From: Nocardia brasiliensis ATCC 700358 | Lineage (GTDB): Bacteria; Actinomycetota; Actinomycetes; Mycobacteriales; Mycobacteriaceae | Assembly (NCBI RefSeq): GCF_000250675.2 | Contig: NC_018681.1 | Location: forward strand, 8,680,001-8,744,000 | Direction: 5' to 3' | Length of the DNA: 64,000 bases | Shown: piece by piece, positions 39,427-47,943 of the stretch | Layout: every line of letters begins with the position of its first letter | Position numbering within the stretch: the stretch's first letter is position 1 | The notes under the pieces: model-generated | The model's database searches: none | The model's input: the letters and a program-made list of their open reading frames with translations, nothing else | Told to the model about the DNA's origin: nothing | Program-made: the position numbers and the translations under genes

Positions 39427-39729
39427 TCAGCCCGCGTCGAAGTAAGACGTTTCCAGATAGTCGTGCACCGCCTTGGCATGCACCCGGAACGACCGACCCA
39501 CCCGCACCGCGGGCAGCTCACCGGAATGCACCAGCCGGTACACCGTCATCTTGGACACTCGCATCAGGCTCGCCACCTCGGCGACCGTGAGAAATTGAGT
39601 GCCGCCGAGCATGGGTTGACCCTGCGCACCCGGACCACTCGGTGCCCGGGATCCGCCCCGGCTGCCCGAGGGACCGGAGCCACTCGAACTCCCTGAGCTA
39701 CTTGCAGACATCTTGTTCGAAGACATCAT
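39427..39729 (-). CDS. Excisionase-family helix-turn-helix protein
   Basis: A 100-residue DNA-binding protein. The first 45 residues are Ser/Gly-rich and disordered (MSASSSGSSSGSGPSGSRGG); the rest is a MerR/excisionase-type winged helix: TVAEVASLMRVSKMTVYRLV and ELPAVRVGRSFRVHAKAV. Two adjacent ATGs (39729, 39726) are possible starts; GGAGG lies 11 bases before the first. Mycobacterial Rv0500A is the likely equivalent. Despite the name there are no integrase genes here. Targets are unknown. Confidence 0.85.
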   Translation of the reverse strand: MMSSNKMSASSSGSSSGSGPSGSRGGSRAPSGPGAQGQPMLGGTQFLTVAEVASLMRVSKMTVYRLVHSGELPAVRVGRSFRVHAKAVHDYLETSYFDAG

Positions 39730-40008
39730 TGCACCATTGACCTCCGGCACGTCCGCGCCGCCGGCTTCCCCACCGGCGGAACAGACACGCACGTGCTCCT
39801 TGAAGCTTAGCGGGACCAGTGGTGTTACTGCGACGGGAGTGAGAAATAAGCTTTTCCGATCGGAATCCGACCGGTCATCCGGCGGATGTGCGGCGTTCGC
39901 CTCGCCGCCGTCTGGGCCCGATTTGCCCCGTCGGTCCGGATCTCGGTGGGAGCAAACTCACGGCGAGTCCGGCTCTTCGTCGTGTCGCGCGTTGCGGGGC
40001 GCGCCGGC
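39730..40008. other. Intergenic region, no gene seen
   Basis: About 280 bases between proC and the HTH gene. The stretch 39815-39880 is richer in A and T, with AAGCTT twice, and could hold the promoter of the HTH gene on the minus strand. No terminator or operator could be defined. Confidence 0.35.
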
Positions 40009-40884
40009 TCACGCTCCGGCGCCGACTCCGGTCCCGACGCCGGCCGGACCGTCGCTCACGCCGCCCTGCTCGGCGGAGCGCTGCTTGGCGGCGTGCAACG
40101 CCTCCAGGAACGCCGAACGGACGCCGCCGCGCTCGAGCTCGCGGACCGCGGCCGCGGTGGTGCCCGCCGGCGAGGTGACCGCGGCCCGCAACTCGGCCGC
40201 ACTCTGCTCGGACTCCTGCAGCAGCGCCGCCGAACCGATCATGGTCTGCACCACCAGTTCCGTGGCGACCTCGCGGGTCAGGCCCAGGCCGACGCCCGCG
40301 TCCACCATCGCCTCGACGATCAGGAAGAAGTACGCGGGGCCCGACCCGGAGACCGCGGTGACCGCGTCCATCTGGGCTTCCGCGACGGTCACCACCTTGC
40401 CGACCGCGCCGAGCACGTCGGTCACCAGTTCCAGCTGCTGGGCCCGGGCATACCGGCCCGGCGCGATGACGCTCATGCCCTGACCGACCAGCATCGGCGT
40501 ATTCGGCATCACCCGGACCACCGGGAACCCGGCGGGCAGCTTCGCCTCCAGGCGCGCGGTCGGCACACCGGCCGCCAGCGACACCAGAATCTGGTCCCGA
40601 TCGTTGCCGACGCTGGCGTTGTCACTGAGCGCGGCCTTGCCCAGCGCGGTCATCACGGCGTCCACGTCGGCGGGTTTCACCGCGACGACCAGCAGGTCCG
40701 CGCCGACCGCGGCGTCGGCGACGGAATCGGTCACCCGCACCGAGAACTGCTCGGCGATCTGCGCGGCCCGCTCGGTCACCGGCTCGACGACGACCAGGTC
40801 CTTCGCCAGCCGTCCGGACTCGAGTAAGCCCGCGATCAGCGCCTCCCCGATGCGTCCGCCACCGATAACCGCAATTCTCGTCAT
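40009..40884 (-). CDS. proC: Pyrroline-5-carboxylate reductase ProC
   Basis: Last step of proline synthesis, NAD(P)H-dependent reduction of pyrroline-5-carboxylate. 291 residues. The Rossmann motif is IAVIGGGRIGEALIAGLL, RVMPNTPMLVGQG is the substrate-binding segment, and the family signature is TAVSGSGPAYFFLIVEAMVD (about 165-185). An ATG three codons after an earlier TTG is chosen; TAGCCT lies eight bases upstream, so a leaderless message is possible. A glycine-rich tail ends the protein. Confidence 0.95.
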   Translation of the reverse strand: MTRIAVIGGGRIGEALIAGLLESGRLAKDLVVVEPVTERAAQIAEQFSVRVTDSVADAAVGADLLVVAVKPADVDAVMTALGKAALSDNASVGNDRDQILVSLAAGVPTARLEAKLPAGFPVVRVMPNTPMLVGQGMSVIAPGRYARAQQLELVTDVLGAVGKVVTVAEAQMDAVTAVSGSGPAYFFLIVEAMVDAGVGLGLTREVATELVVQTMIGSAALLQESEQSAAELRAAVTSPAGTTAAAVRELERGGVRSAFLEALHAAKQRSAEQGGVSDGPAGVGTGVGAGA

Positions 40885-40911
40885 GGGAGTCAAGGCTATG
40901 CGAGGGCGAAC

Positions 40912-41796
40912 TCAGCGCTGTTGCGGGATGAGCGCCAGCTGCCTGCTCTGCGCTACGACGGCGCCGGTCGAGTCGAGCACCACCTGGTCCTCGTCGAACA
41001 TGCGCGCACCCACCTCGTGCGTGGTCGCGATGATCCGCAGCCAGCCCACGGCGGGCTTGCGCCGCAGGTAGGTGGCCATCTGAACGGTCGGGGCCCAGCC
41101 GAAATGGCCGAGGTTCACCGGCACCGGCGGGCTCATGTCCGCACCCATCATCGCCATGAACATGGCGGTCTCGGTGTTCTGCTCGTCACCCGGACGCGGA
41201 CGCAACCACAGCCGCAGCCGCGGCTCGCCCTGCTGACCTTCGAGGAAGCGGGCCCAGTCCCGGTCGATGTACAGCTCGGCGCCCTGGCCGACGTGCACGA
41301 CGCTGCTCATCGGCGAGTCCGGCCCGTAGCCGATGGCGTCGGCGGGCGGTTCGACCGGCATGTCGTCGTGTTCGCGGGCGTAGCGCGGCTCGGCGTCGTC
41401 CAAGCGGCTGAACGTCAGCGCGGTGCGCACCAGGGTCCGCCCGTTCTGCACCAGGTCGGTGTCGGCGAGGCAGATCTGCCGGCCGATCTTGCGGATACGC
41501 ACCTCGTATTCGACCTCGCCCGGTTCGGGCGCGCCGAGGAAGTCCGAGCTGGCGGCGATCGGGGCCATATCGGCCAGCGCCGGGTCGGCCGCGCGCAGCC
41601 ACTTCAGGCCGGCCGCGGCGCTGGCCGCGACCATGGTGCCGCCGTGCACCTTCTTGCCGATCGTCCAGACCTTGTCGATCATGCCGAGATAGCGACCGGT
41701 GTCGGGGTTCGTCGAGAGCAGTTCGGTCAGCGCGAGCACCCGGCTGAACGGGGCGTCGGTTGTCGTGGCCTGCGTGAGATCCAGGTCGGCCGTCAT
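40912..41796 (-). CDS. Acyl-CoA thioesterase-family (double hotdog) protein
   Basis: A 294-residue protein with two hotdog halves: DKVWTIGKKVHGGTMVAASA near residue 40 and FGWAPTVQMATYLRRKPAVG in the second half, the layout of TesB-like or Rv0499-type thioesterases. AGGAG is five bases before the ATG at 41796. Its upstream region holds a 20-base tandem repeat. The substrate is unknown; fatty acyl-CoA is usual for the family. Confidence 0.8.
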   Translation of the reverse strand: MTADLDLTQATTTDAPFSRVLALTELLSTNPDTGRYLGMIDKVWTIGKKVHGGTMVAASAAAGLKWLRAADPALADMAPIAASSDFLGAPEPGEVEYEVRIRKIGRQICLADTDLVQNGRTLVRTALTFSRLDDAEPRYAREHDDMPVEPPADAIGYGPDSPMSSVVHVGQGAELYIDRDWARFLEGQQGEPRLRLWLRPRPGDEQNTETAMFMAMMGADMSPPVPVNLGHFGWAPTVQMATYLRRKPAVGWLRIIATTHEVGARMFDEDQVVLDSTGAVVAQSRQLALIPQQR

Positions 41797-41998
41797 CGTC
41801 ACTCCTGTCGTCGACTCACCGCGTCGGCGGGCAGGGTTACCGTTCCGCGACATTCATACAGCGTAGAACGAACCGGATCGGGCTTCCCGTTCGCCCTCAG
41901 TCGCATACATCACACTGCCGCGCCCATTGGGATTCGGTACACCCCGTTCGCCGGCGATTTCGGGTGCACGAAAATGCGGTGCGCAAAAATGCCGCACC

Positions 41999-42058
41999 TA
42001 TTTCGTTGGGGTGCAGATTATTTCGTAGCGGCGCAGACTATTTTGTTGCGACGCAAGG
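41999..42058. repeat. 20-bp A/T-rich tandem repeat, three copies
   Basis: Units at 41999-42018, 42019-42038 and 42039-42058 share TATTT(C/T)GT(T/A)G and a CGCA/TGCA end. They lie directly beside the stop of the isomerase gene and upstream of the thioesterase gene. The tract is much richer in A/T than its surroundings. Related shorter pieces (AAAATGC, CAAAAATGC) precede it to 41970. Confidence 0.75.
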
Positions 42059-42060
42059 GT

Positions 42061-43107
42061 TCAGGGGTGAATCGCGGGCGTCGGCGCGGTCACGCCGTTG
42101 AGATGCAGGCGCGCGAACGCCAGCGTGCGATGCAACATCGCCGCGCGCGCCTGCGTGGTGCGCGCGTTCTGGGTATTGATCTCCGCGACCGCCTGCCCCG
42201 TGAAACCGGTGCGGACCAACGTCTCGCACAGCTCGACGCACGGCTGGGTGCCCTCGCCGGGAATCAGGTGCTCGTCGTGTGCGGCCCCGCGACCGTCGGC
42301 GAGATGCAGATGCGCCAGACCCGGCCCCATCCGGGCGGCCAGCGCCAACGGATCCGCGCCCGCGGTCGCGGTGTGCGAGAGATCCAAGGTGTAGTGCGCG
42401 AAACCGGTATCGGTCGGATCGTAGGACGGGCTGAACGCGGTGAGCCCGATGCCGGGGCCGCCGCGGCGTTCCAAGCGCTTCACCGAGCGCGCCCCACGCC
42501 CGAACAGGGTGTCGGCGCGCATCGGAAACATGTTCTCCACCGCGACGACGACCTCGCTGCCGGCCTCGAGCTCGGCCACCTGATCCGCGAAATTCTCCGC
42601 GTACCTGCGCTGCCAGCGGAACGGCGGGTGCACCACCACGGTGCGCGCGCCCAGCGCCTCCGCGGTGCGCACGCTGCGTTCGAGCTTGGCGGCCGGGTCC
42701 GCACCCCACACCCGCTGCGAGATCAACAGGCACGGCGCGTGAATCGCGATGACCGGCACGTCGTACTTGCGCGCATAGGACTGCACGGTGGCGATGCTCT
42801 GACTGGCGGGCTCGGCCCAGACCATCAATTCGACACCGTCGTAACCGATTTCGGCCGCGTACCGGAAGGCGGCCTCGGTGTTCTGCGGATAGACCGAGGC
42901 GGTCGACAGCCCGACCAGGATCTGCCGGCGATCCGCACCGCCGGCAGATTCGCCGGGGGCACCGGCGGCCGGACGCGCCTCGGCGTCGGCCGTTCGCCGC
43001 GCAGCCATATCGGCCCCGTGCCGCGCAGCCGTGTCGGCGACCTGTCGCGCTGCGGCTTCGGACGCCTGCCGCGCCGTGGTCTCGTTCGCCTGCCCGATCT
43101 TGCCCAC
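42061..43107 (-). CDS. Sugar phosphate isomerase/epimerase-family TIM barrel
   Basis: A 348-residue protein. Residues about 62-340 form an AP-endonuclease-2/xylose-isomerase-like barrel: LVGLSTASVYPQNTEAAFRY, YDGVELMVW, VIAIHAPCLL, VAVENMFPM, LDLSHTATAG, HLADGRG and GEG are the metal and substrate loops. The first 60 residues are an Ala/Arg-rich helix with repeats such as TTARQAS, AAARQVAD, TAARHGAD and MAARRTAD. AGGGGAG is upstream of the GTG. The sugar substrate is unknown. Confidence 0.85.
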   Translation of the reverse strand: MGKIGQANETTARQASEAAARQVADTAARHGADMAARRTADAEARPAAGAPGESAGGADRRQILVGLSTASVYPQNTEAAFRYAAEIGYDGVELMVWAEPASQSIATVQSYARKYDVPVIAIHAPCLLISQRVWGADPAAKLERSVRTAEALGARTVVVHPPFRWQRRYAENFADQVAELEAGSEVVVAVENMFPMRADTLFGRGARSVKRLERRGGPGIGLTAFSPSYDPTDTGFAHYTLDLSHTATAGADPLALAARMGPGLAHLHLADGRGAAHDEHLIPGEGTQPCVELCETLVRTGFTGQAVAEINTQNARTTQARAAMLHRTLAFARLHLNGVTAPTPAIHP

Positions 43108-43122
43108 AGCCGCTCCCCTGCC

Positions 43123-44661
43123 TCAGTTCGTACTGAGCAGAAAGGCTAGCGGTCCCAGTGTGACGAACACGCCGACGACCACCGCGATCACCGTGCTCAG
43201 CACGTCATCGGTCCGGCGCAGAATCCGGACCAGGGCGACCAGACCGAGGATCACGATCATCGCCAGGGCCAGCGCCACCCAGGGCAACATCTCCCACATG
43301 CGCTCGAAACCCTTGAACAGCAGCATGCCCGCCACGGCCGCGCCGGTGCTCTGCCCGCCCAGGATCAACCACTGCCGGCGGTTGGCGTCGAACTCGGCCT
43401 TGCGCGCGACGCGGGACGAGCGGCGGCGCGTGGCGGCCCGGCCCGGCGCGCGCTCCTCGTGTTCGTCGCGGTCATCGAGGTCGTCGTCGTCCGCGTCGGC
43501 CAACTCGACCGGCTCGTAGAAATCGGTCTTGCCGTCGTAGATGTCGAGCTCGTCCTCGTGCGACGCGGCATCCCGCTTCGAGCCGCGTTTGCCTCGACCG
43601 GCACCCGCGCGTTCGGCTCGCTCGACCCCGTCCCGGAGCAGGTCGCCCGCGACGGTCTGGCCGGAGAGCAACTGCTGGTCCTGGCTGGCCAGCGACCACG
43701 CGGCGGTCGGCAGGCCGCCGGACTCCGGCCCGATGTCCTCGGGTTCCGGCGCGGCGGGTTTGTGTCTTCGGGCCGACCAGGCGGGTAACGCACGCTCGCC
43801 GTTGCGCTGGTTGGATCTTCGTTCCAGCTCCGGCTTGGGTTCGGGGGTCGGCGCCCACGGTGCCGTGGTCCTGGGCTCGGGCGGCGCTTCGGCCGCGAAA
43901 CCGTTCCACGCGGCGGTCGACGGCCCGGCCTCGAGCTCGTCGGCTTCCGCGGCACGCCTGCGCGCGGCTCGGCCGCTGCCCACGCCGTTGCGCTCGTTAG
44001 GCGGCTGCCGTCCGTTCGAGCCCGCCCGGTCCGGCAGCGCGGCGCCCGGTTCCGGCCTGCCGAGATCCCGCAGCGGCGGGCGCACCTCGGTGGTCTCTTC
44101 TTCCGGCTCGGCATGCCTGCGCCGGCGACCGGACCGCGTCGAGGACTCTTCGGCCGGCGGGGCCGCGTACGGATTGGGCGACGGCGCATAGGGATTGGGC
44201 GACGGCGCGTACAGATCCCCGACCGGCGTGCTCGGCGAGAGCGGATCGGCCGCGGGCGTGTGCCGCGACGACGGCATCTCCCGGCCGGGCATCACCCGGT
44301 TCGAGCGACCGGGCGGCGGATCGTCCTGCGGTTCCGGCTGGGCGTACGCGGCGAGCGGGTCGTACATCGAGATCGGGCCCGACATCGGCGAATACGGTTC
44401 CGGCGATGGCGCATACGAGACAGGTTCCGGCGCGGGCGGTTCGTACGACGGCGTCTCGTAGACCGGCTCGTCGGCCGCGTCGTCCGGTGCGGCATGCGAC
44501 GACTGGCCGCTGCCGATGGCGGGCATGTCACCGGTCAGCTCGGCCACCGAGATGCCCCGGCCGCCGCGGCGGCGTCGGCCGCCGCCCGCGGACGACGCGC
44601 CCTGCTGCCCGTTACGGGCCAGCAGCTCGGCGACCGATAGCTGCTTGGAATCCTCAGTCAT
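43123..44661 (-). CDS. Large low-complexity membrane protein, Rv0497-like
   Basis: A 512-residue protein that starts MTEDSKQLSVAELLARNGQQ, a segment shared with the mycobacterial Rv0497 protein as I remember it. Residues 40-420 are disordered and rich in Pro, Glu, Arg and Ser with repeats like YAPSPNPYAPSPNPYA (near 150). The C-terminus holds three membrane segments (about 430-450, 460-480, 488-508). The ATG overlaps the ppx stop as ATGA. Function is unknown; a link to phosphate or polyphosphate signalling is only inferred from coupling to ppx. Confidence 0.75.
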   Translation of the reverse strand: MTEDSKQLSVAELLARNGQQGASSAGGGRRRRGGRGISVAELTGDMPAIGSGQSSHAAPDDAADEPVYETPSYEPPAPEPVSYAPSPEPYSPMSGPISMYDPLAAYAQPEPQDDPPPGRSNRVMPGREMPSSRHTPAADPLSPSTPVGDLYAPSPNPYAPSPNPYAAPPAEESSTRSGRRRRHAEPEEETTEVRPPLRDLGRPEPGAALPDRAGSNGRQPPNERNGVGSGRAARRRAAEADELEAGPSTAAWNGFAAEAPPEPRTTAPWAPTPEPKPELERRSNQRNGERALPAWSARRHKPAAPEPEDIGPESGGLPTAAWSLASQDQQLLSGQTVAGDLLRDGVERAERAGAGRGKRGSKRDAASHEDELDIYDGKTDFYEPVELADADDDDLDDRDEHEERAPGRAATRRRSSRVARKAEFDANRRQWLILGGQSTGAAVAGMLLFKGFERMWEMLPWVALALAMIVILGLVALVRILRRTDDVLSTVIAVVVGVFVTLGPLAFLLSTN

Positions 44662-45692
44662 GACGAAACCGTTCCTATCGGCCCAGATAGCGCCACCCCA
44701 TCGCCGGGCGCCGGGCGGCCGCTGTCGGTCGCCGGGCCCGGTATGGCTGTCGCTCGGGGTCCGCCGTTCATGTCGGTATCCAGTTTGCGCAGGATCAGCC
44801 CTTCCCGCAGCGCCCACGGACAAATCTCGAGGGACTCCAGCGATAGTGCCCGCATACTCGCCTCCGCGATCAATGCGCCAGCCACCAATTGCTGTGACCG
44901 ATCGGAACTTACGCCTTCCAATTCTGCACGGTCGGCGGCCGTCATTCGCGAGATGAACGCAATCAGTTGGCGCAGACCTGAGCTGGTGAGTGTACGACGC
45001 ACCCGCGGCCCCGCGGCAGAGGGTGCGGCGCCGGTCAGCCTGGCCAGCGAGCGGAAGGTCTTCGACGTGCCCACCGCCAGGTCCGGTTTTCCGGCCTCGA
45101 TCAGCTTTCGCGCGGGCAGCGCGAGCTCCGCGTCGAGCCAGTCGCGCAGCACGTTGACCCGGCGCTTGCCCGGCGGGTCCTCGCGCAGCCACTCTCTGGT
45201 CAACCGGCCGGCCCCGAGTTGCAGCGACAGCGCGACATCGGGTTCCTCGTCGCCGCCGTTCGTCATTTCCAGCGAGCCGCCGCCGATGTCGAGGTTGAGG
45301 ATGCGGCCGGCACTCCAGCCGAACCAGCGCCGCACCGCGAGGAAGGTCAGCCTCGCCTCGTCGACACCGGTGAGCACCTGCAGATCGACGCCGGTCTCGG
45401 CGCGGACACGCCCGAGCACCGCTTCGGAATTGGTGGCTTCGCGCAGCGCCGAGGTGGCGAACGGCATCAGCTCGACGCACTTGGAAGTCTCGGCGATGCT
45501 GGCGAATTCGGCGACGGTGGCGATCAGCCGCTGCGCGCCGGATTCGGTGATCCGGCCCTCGTCGTCCATGTTTTCCGAAAGCCGTAGCGTCGCTTTCGTG
45601 GAGCTCATGGGCATGGGGTGACCGCCCCGGTGCGCGTCCACCACGAGCAGGTGGACGGTATTGCTTCCGACGTCGAGTACCCCTAGCCGCAC
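44658..45692 (-). CDS. Exopolyphosphatase/guanosine pentaphosphatase-family protein
   Basis: A 344-residue ASKHA-fold phosphatase. The two phosphate loops are VLDVGSNTVHLLVVDA (residues about 5-20) and ILNLDIGGGSLEMTN (about 140). It lacks the longer C-terminal helical domain of E. coli PPX. Members of this group hydrolyse polyphosphate or pppGpp; which one is not decided from sequence. TACCGT lies six bases before the GTG, so a leaderless mRNA is likely. It is coupled to the downstream membrane gene. A C-terminal tail is Pro/Gly-rich. Confidence 0.88.
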   Translation of the reverse strand: MRLGVLDVGSNTVHLLVVDAHRGGHPMPMSSTKATLRLSENMDDEGRITESGAQRLIATVAEFASIAETSKCVELMPFATSALREATNSEAVLGRVRAETGVDLQVLTGVDEARLTFLAVRRWFGWSAGRILNLDIGGGSLEMTNGGDEEPDVALSLQLGAGRLTREWLREDPPGKRRVNVLRDWLDAELALPARKLIEAGKPDLAVGTSKTFRSLARLTGAAPSAAGPRVRRTLTSSGLRQLIAFISRMTAADRAELEGVSSDRSQQLVAGALIAEASMRALSLESLEICPWALREGLILRKLDTDMNGGPRATAIPGPATDSGRPAPGDGVALSGPIGTVSS

Positions 45693-45758
45693 AAGAACAC
45701 GGTACTGGAGTCGGCCACCCCTTCAGGCCAAGCCGGTGAACTGTTAGCGTCTGGCAGT

Positions 45759-46625
45759 GTGACGGTAGGCGCATCAGCCAATGACTCGGCCCGGCCCCGA
45801 CCTGCGGGAAAGATCGATCCGAGCCCCGAGGTGGATCTGGATTTCCCGCGCGAGTGGATCGAGTTCGTCGATCCAGCAAACGATGAGCATCTCATCGTCG
45901 CCGATCTGACCTGGCTACTGTCGCGTTGGACGTGCGTCTTCGGCACCCCGGCATGTCAGGGCATCCTGGGCGATCGGCCCGACGACGGCTGCTGCTCGCA
46001 CGGCGCGTTCCTCTCGGACAAGGACGACCGCAAGCGGCTGCAGGACGCTGTGAAAATGCTCACACGTGCGGATTGGCAGCTGATGGGCGAGGCGACCGAC
46101 GCCGCGGGCAAGGTCACCAAGAAGGGCTATCTGGAGGTCGACGAGCTCGAGGACGAGCCCGCGTTGCGCACCCGGCGCTTCGACGGCGCCTGCATCTTCC
46201 TCAACCGGCCCGGCTTCGAGGGCGGGGTGGGCTGTTCGCTGCACACCATGGCGCTGCGCCGCGGCATCGAGCCGCTGGAGGTCAAGCCGGACGTGTGCTG
46301 GCAGCTGCCCATCCGGCGCACCCAGGATTGGGTGGACCGCCCCGACGGCGTGCAGATCCTGCGCACCACGATCACCGAGTACGACCGCCGCGGCTGGGGC
46401 CCGGGCGGCGCCGACCTCGACTGGTACTGCTCGGGCTCGCCGGACGCGCACGTCGGCAGCCGACCGGTCTGGCAGTCCTACGGCCCGGAGCTGAAAGAAC
46501 TGCTCGGCGCGCCCGCCTACGAGGAACTGTCCCGGCATTGCCGGCGCCGAGAAGGGCTGGGGCTCATCGCGATTCACCCCGCGACCGTGCACGCCGACCG
46601 GATGCAGGCCGATCAGCCCGCCTAG
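45759..46625 (+). CDS. Conserved protein of the Rv0495c type
   Basis: A 288-residue cytoplasmic protein with many Cys and His: TCVFGTPACQGIL, DGCCSHGAFL, FEGGVGCSLH, CWQLPIRR, DWYCSGSPD and LSRHCRR. The spacing suggests metal or iron-sulfur binding, similar to the YkgJ group, but this is inference. The GTG at 45759 is chosen; TAGCGT lies eight bases upstream. It is divergent from ppx with about 66 bases between. Function not known; the gene is conserved next to ppx in mycobacteria. Confidence 0.82.
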   Translation: MTVGASANDSARPRPAGKIDPSPEVDLDFPREWIEFVDPANDEHLIVADLTWLLSRWTCVFGTPACQGILGDRPDDGCCSHGAFLSDKDDRKRLQDAVKMLTRADWQLMGEATDAAGKVTKKGYLEVDELEDEPALRTRRFDGACIFLNRPGFEGGVGCSLHTMALRRGIEPLEVKPDVCWQLPIRRTQDWVDRPDGVQILRTTITEYDRRGWGPGGADLDWYCSGSPDAHVGSRPVWQSYGPELKELLGAPAYEELSRHCRRREGLGLIAIHPATVHADRMQADQPA

Positions 46626-46839
46626 ATCCGGTTTTCGCTACCGCGACAACTGATCTCGGATGCACATGGGTAACTCGCCGGGTACCGGCGGACTTGCCGG
46701 CCGACCTGGCCGCCGGCCGCCGACGTTTCCGGTGGCGCATCTGAGTCTGGCCTGAAGACGCGGAGAGGCGGGCTGGGTGGGCATTACGTTCAACTGGAGG
46801 GAGTGCGCTCGTCACTTCTTTAGGGTTTGATGTGCGGTC

Positions 46840-47190
46840 ATGTCCAAGAAAGTTCTGACCATGGCGGCCGTTGCCGCAGGCGCAACGCTTTGCCTCACCG
46901 GTGTCGCCAACGCGGAGCCGAACGGCGACCCCGCCAAGTACTTCGATGTCACCGCGAATTTCGTGCCGGCCAACACCCCCGAGGCGCTCGGCGCGGCGGC
47001 CGCGGGCAAGAGCGTGATCATGAGCCCGTACGGCACCGCGCGCACCATCGCGTGCCGCGGCACGAGCACCGCGGACATCTACGACTGCCTGCAGGAAGAC
47101 GATTTCGGGTGGATCACGTTGAGCAAGGTCGACGTGCCCGGCGTCGGCCCCACCTGGACCTACCTCGGCCAGCCTGCCGAGGGCGCCTGA
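46840..47190 (+). CDS. Small secreted protein of unknown function
   Basis: A 116-residue preprotein with the signal peptide MSKKVLTMAAVAAGATLCLT and cleavage after the Ala-rich GVANAEPN near residue 28. The mature 88 residues hold one Cys-X10-Cys pair (IACRGTSTADIYDCL) and end WTYLGQPAEGA. No strong Shine-Dalgarno is visible. It stands alone, followed by a strong terminator. Function unknown. Confidence 0.8.
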   Translation: MSKKVLTMAAVAAGATLCLTGVANAEPNGDPAKYFDVTANFVPANTPEALGAAAAGKSVIMSPYGTARTIACRGTSTADIYDCLQEDDFGWITLSKVDVPGVGPTWTYLGQPAEGA

Positions 47191-47206
47191 ACCGCACGTA
47201 CGACAC

Positions 47207-47236
47207 GAACCCCTGTGCACCCGTGCACAGGGGTTC
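47207..47236. terminator. Intrinsic terminator between converging genes
   Basis: GAACCCCTGTGCAC (47207-47220) pairs perfectly with 47223-47236 around a two-base loop and is followed on the + strand by GTTCTTTTC. It can also serve the regX3 message on the other strand. Confidence 0.85.
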
Positions 47237-47253
47237 GTTCTTTTCGTCTGGTG

Positions 47254-47943
47254 CTAGGCCTCGAGCTTGTAGCCCAGGCCACGCACGGTGACCAGGTGCT
47301 CCGGCTTCGCCGGGTCGGCCTCGATCTTCGACCGCAGCCGCTTGACGTGCACGTCGAGGGTTTTGGTGTCGCCGACGTAGTCGGCGCCCCAGACGCGGTC
47401 GATCAGCTGGCCGCGGGTCAGCACGCGGCCGGAATTGCGCAGCAGATATTCGAGCAGATCGAATTCCTTCAGCGGCAAGGTGACCGGCTTGCCGTTCACC
47501 AGCACGGTATGCCGGTCCACGTCCATCCGGACGGGGCCCGCCTCCAGCACGCCGCTCTCGTTGCCGCCGTCCAGTTCGTCGCCCGCGCCGCGGCGCAGCA
47601 CGGCCCGGATGCGCGCGATGAGCTCACGCGCCGAGTACGGCTTGGTCACATAGTCGTCGGCGCCGAGTTCCAGCCCGACCACCTTGTCGATCTCGCTGTC
47701 GCGCGCCGTCACCATGATCACCGGCACGCCGCTGCGGGTGCGCAACTGCTTGCAGACATCCGTGCCGCTCATGCCGGGCAGCATGAGATCGAGCAGCACG
47801 ATATCGGCGCCGGACCGATCGAACTCGGCGAGCGCGGACGGGCCGTCACCGACCACGGTGACCTCGAAGCCCTCCTTGCGCAGCAGGAACGCGAGCGGAT
47901 CGGCCAGCGACTCCTCATCCTCGACGATCAACACACTCGTCAT
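47254..47943 (-). CDS. regX3: Response regulator RegX3
   Basis: OmpR-family regulator of the phosphate-limitation response. 229 residues: receiver domain with phospho-acceptor Asp52 (DIVLLDLMLPGMSG) and Lys101 (VTKPYSARELIARI), then a winged-helix DNA-binding domain (about 132-228) ending KTLDVHVKRLRSKIEADPAK and VRGLGYKLEA. The ATG overlaps the senX3 stop as ATGA, so the pair is translationally coupled. The gene ends just before a perfect hairpin terminator. Confidence 0.95.
   Translation of the reverse strand: MTSVLIVEDEESLADPLAFLLRKEGFEVTVVGDGPSALAEFDRSGADIVLLDLMLPGMSGTDVCKQLRTRSGVPVIMVTARDSEIDKVVGLELGADDYVTKPYSARELIARIRAVLRRGAGDELDGGNESGVLEAGPVRMDVDRHTVLVNGKPVTLPLKEFDLLEYLLRNSGRVLTRGQLIDRVWGADYVGDTKTLDVHVKRLRSKIEADPAKPEHLVTVRGLGYKLEA

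Noticed and set aside
39427..39729. Excisionase-like HTH as part of a mobile element
   Set aside because: There is no integrase or direct-repeat attachment site, and the neighbours bS22 and proC are conserved housekeeping genes.
44662..45879. N-terminal extension of the Rv0497-like frame through ppx
   Set aside because: The upstream part overlaps ppx in another frame. The ATG at 44661 overlaps the ppx stop and matches the family start.
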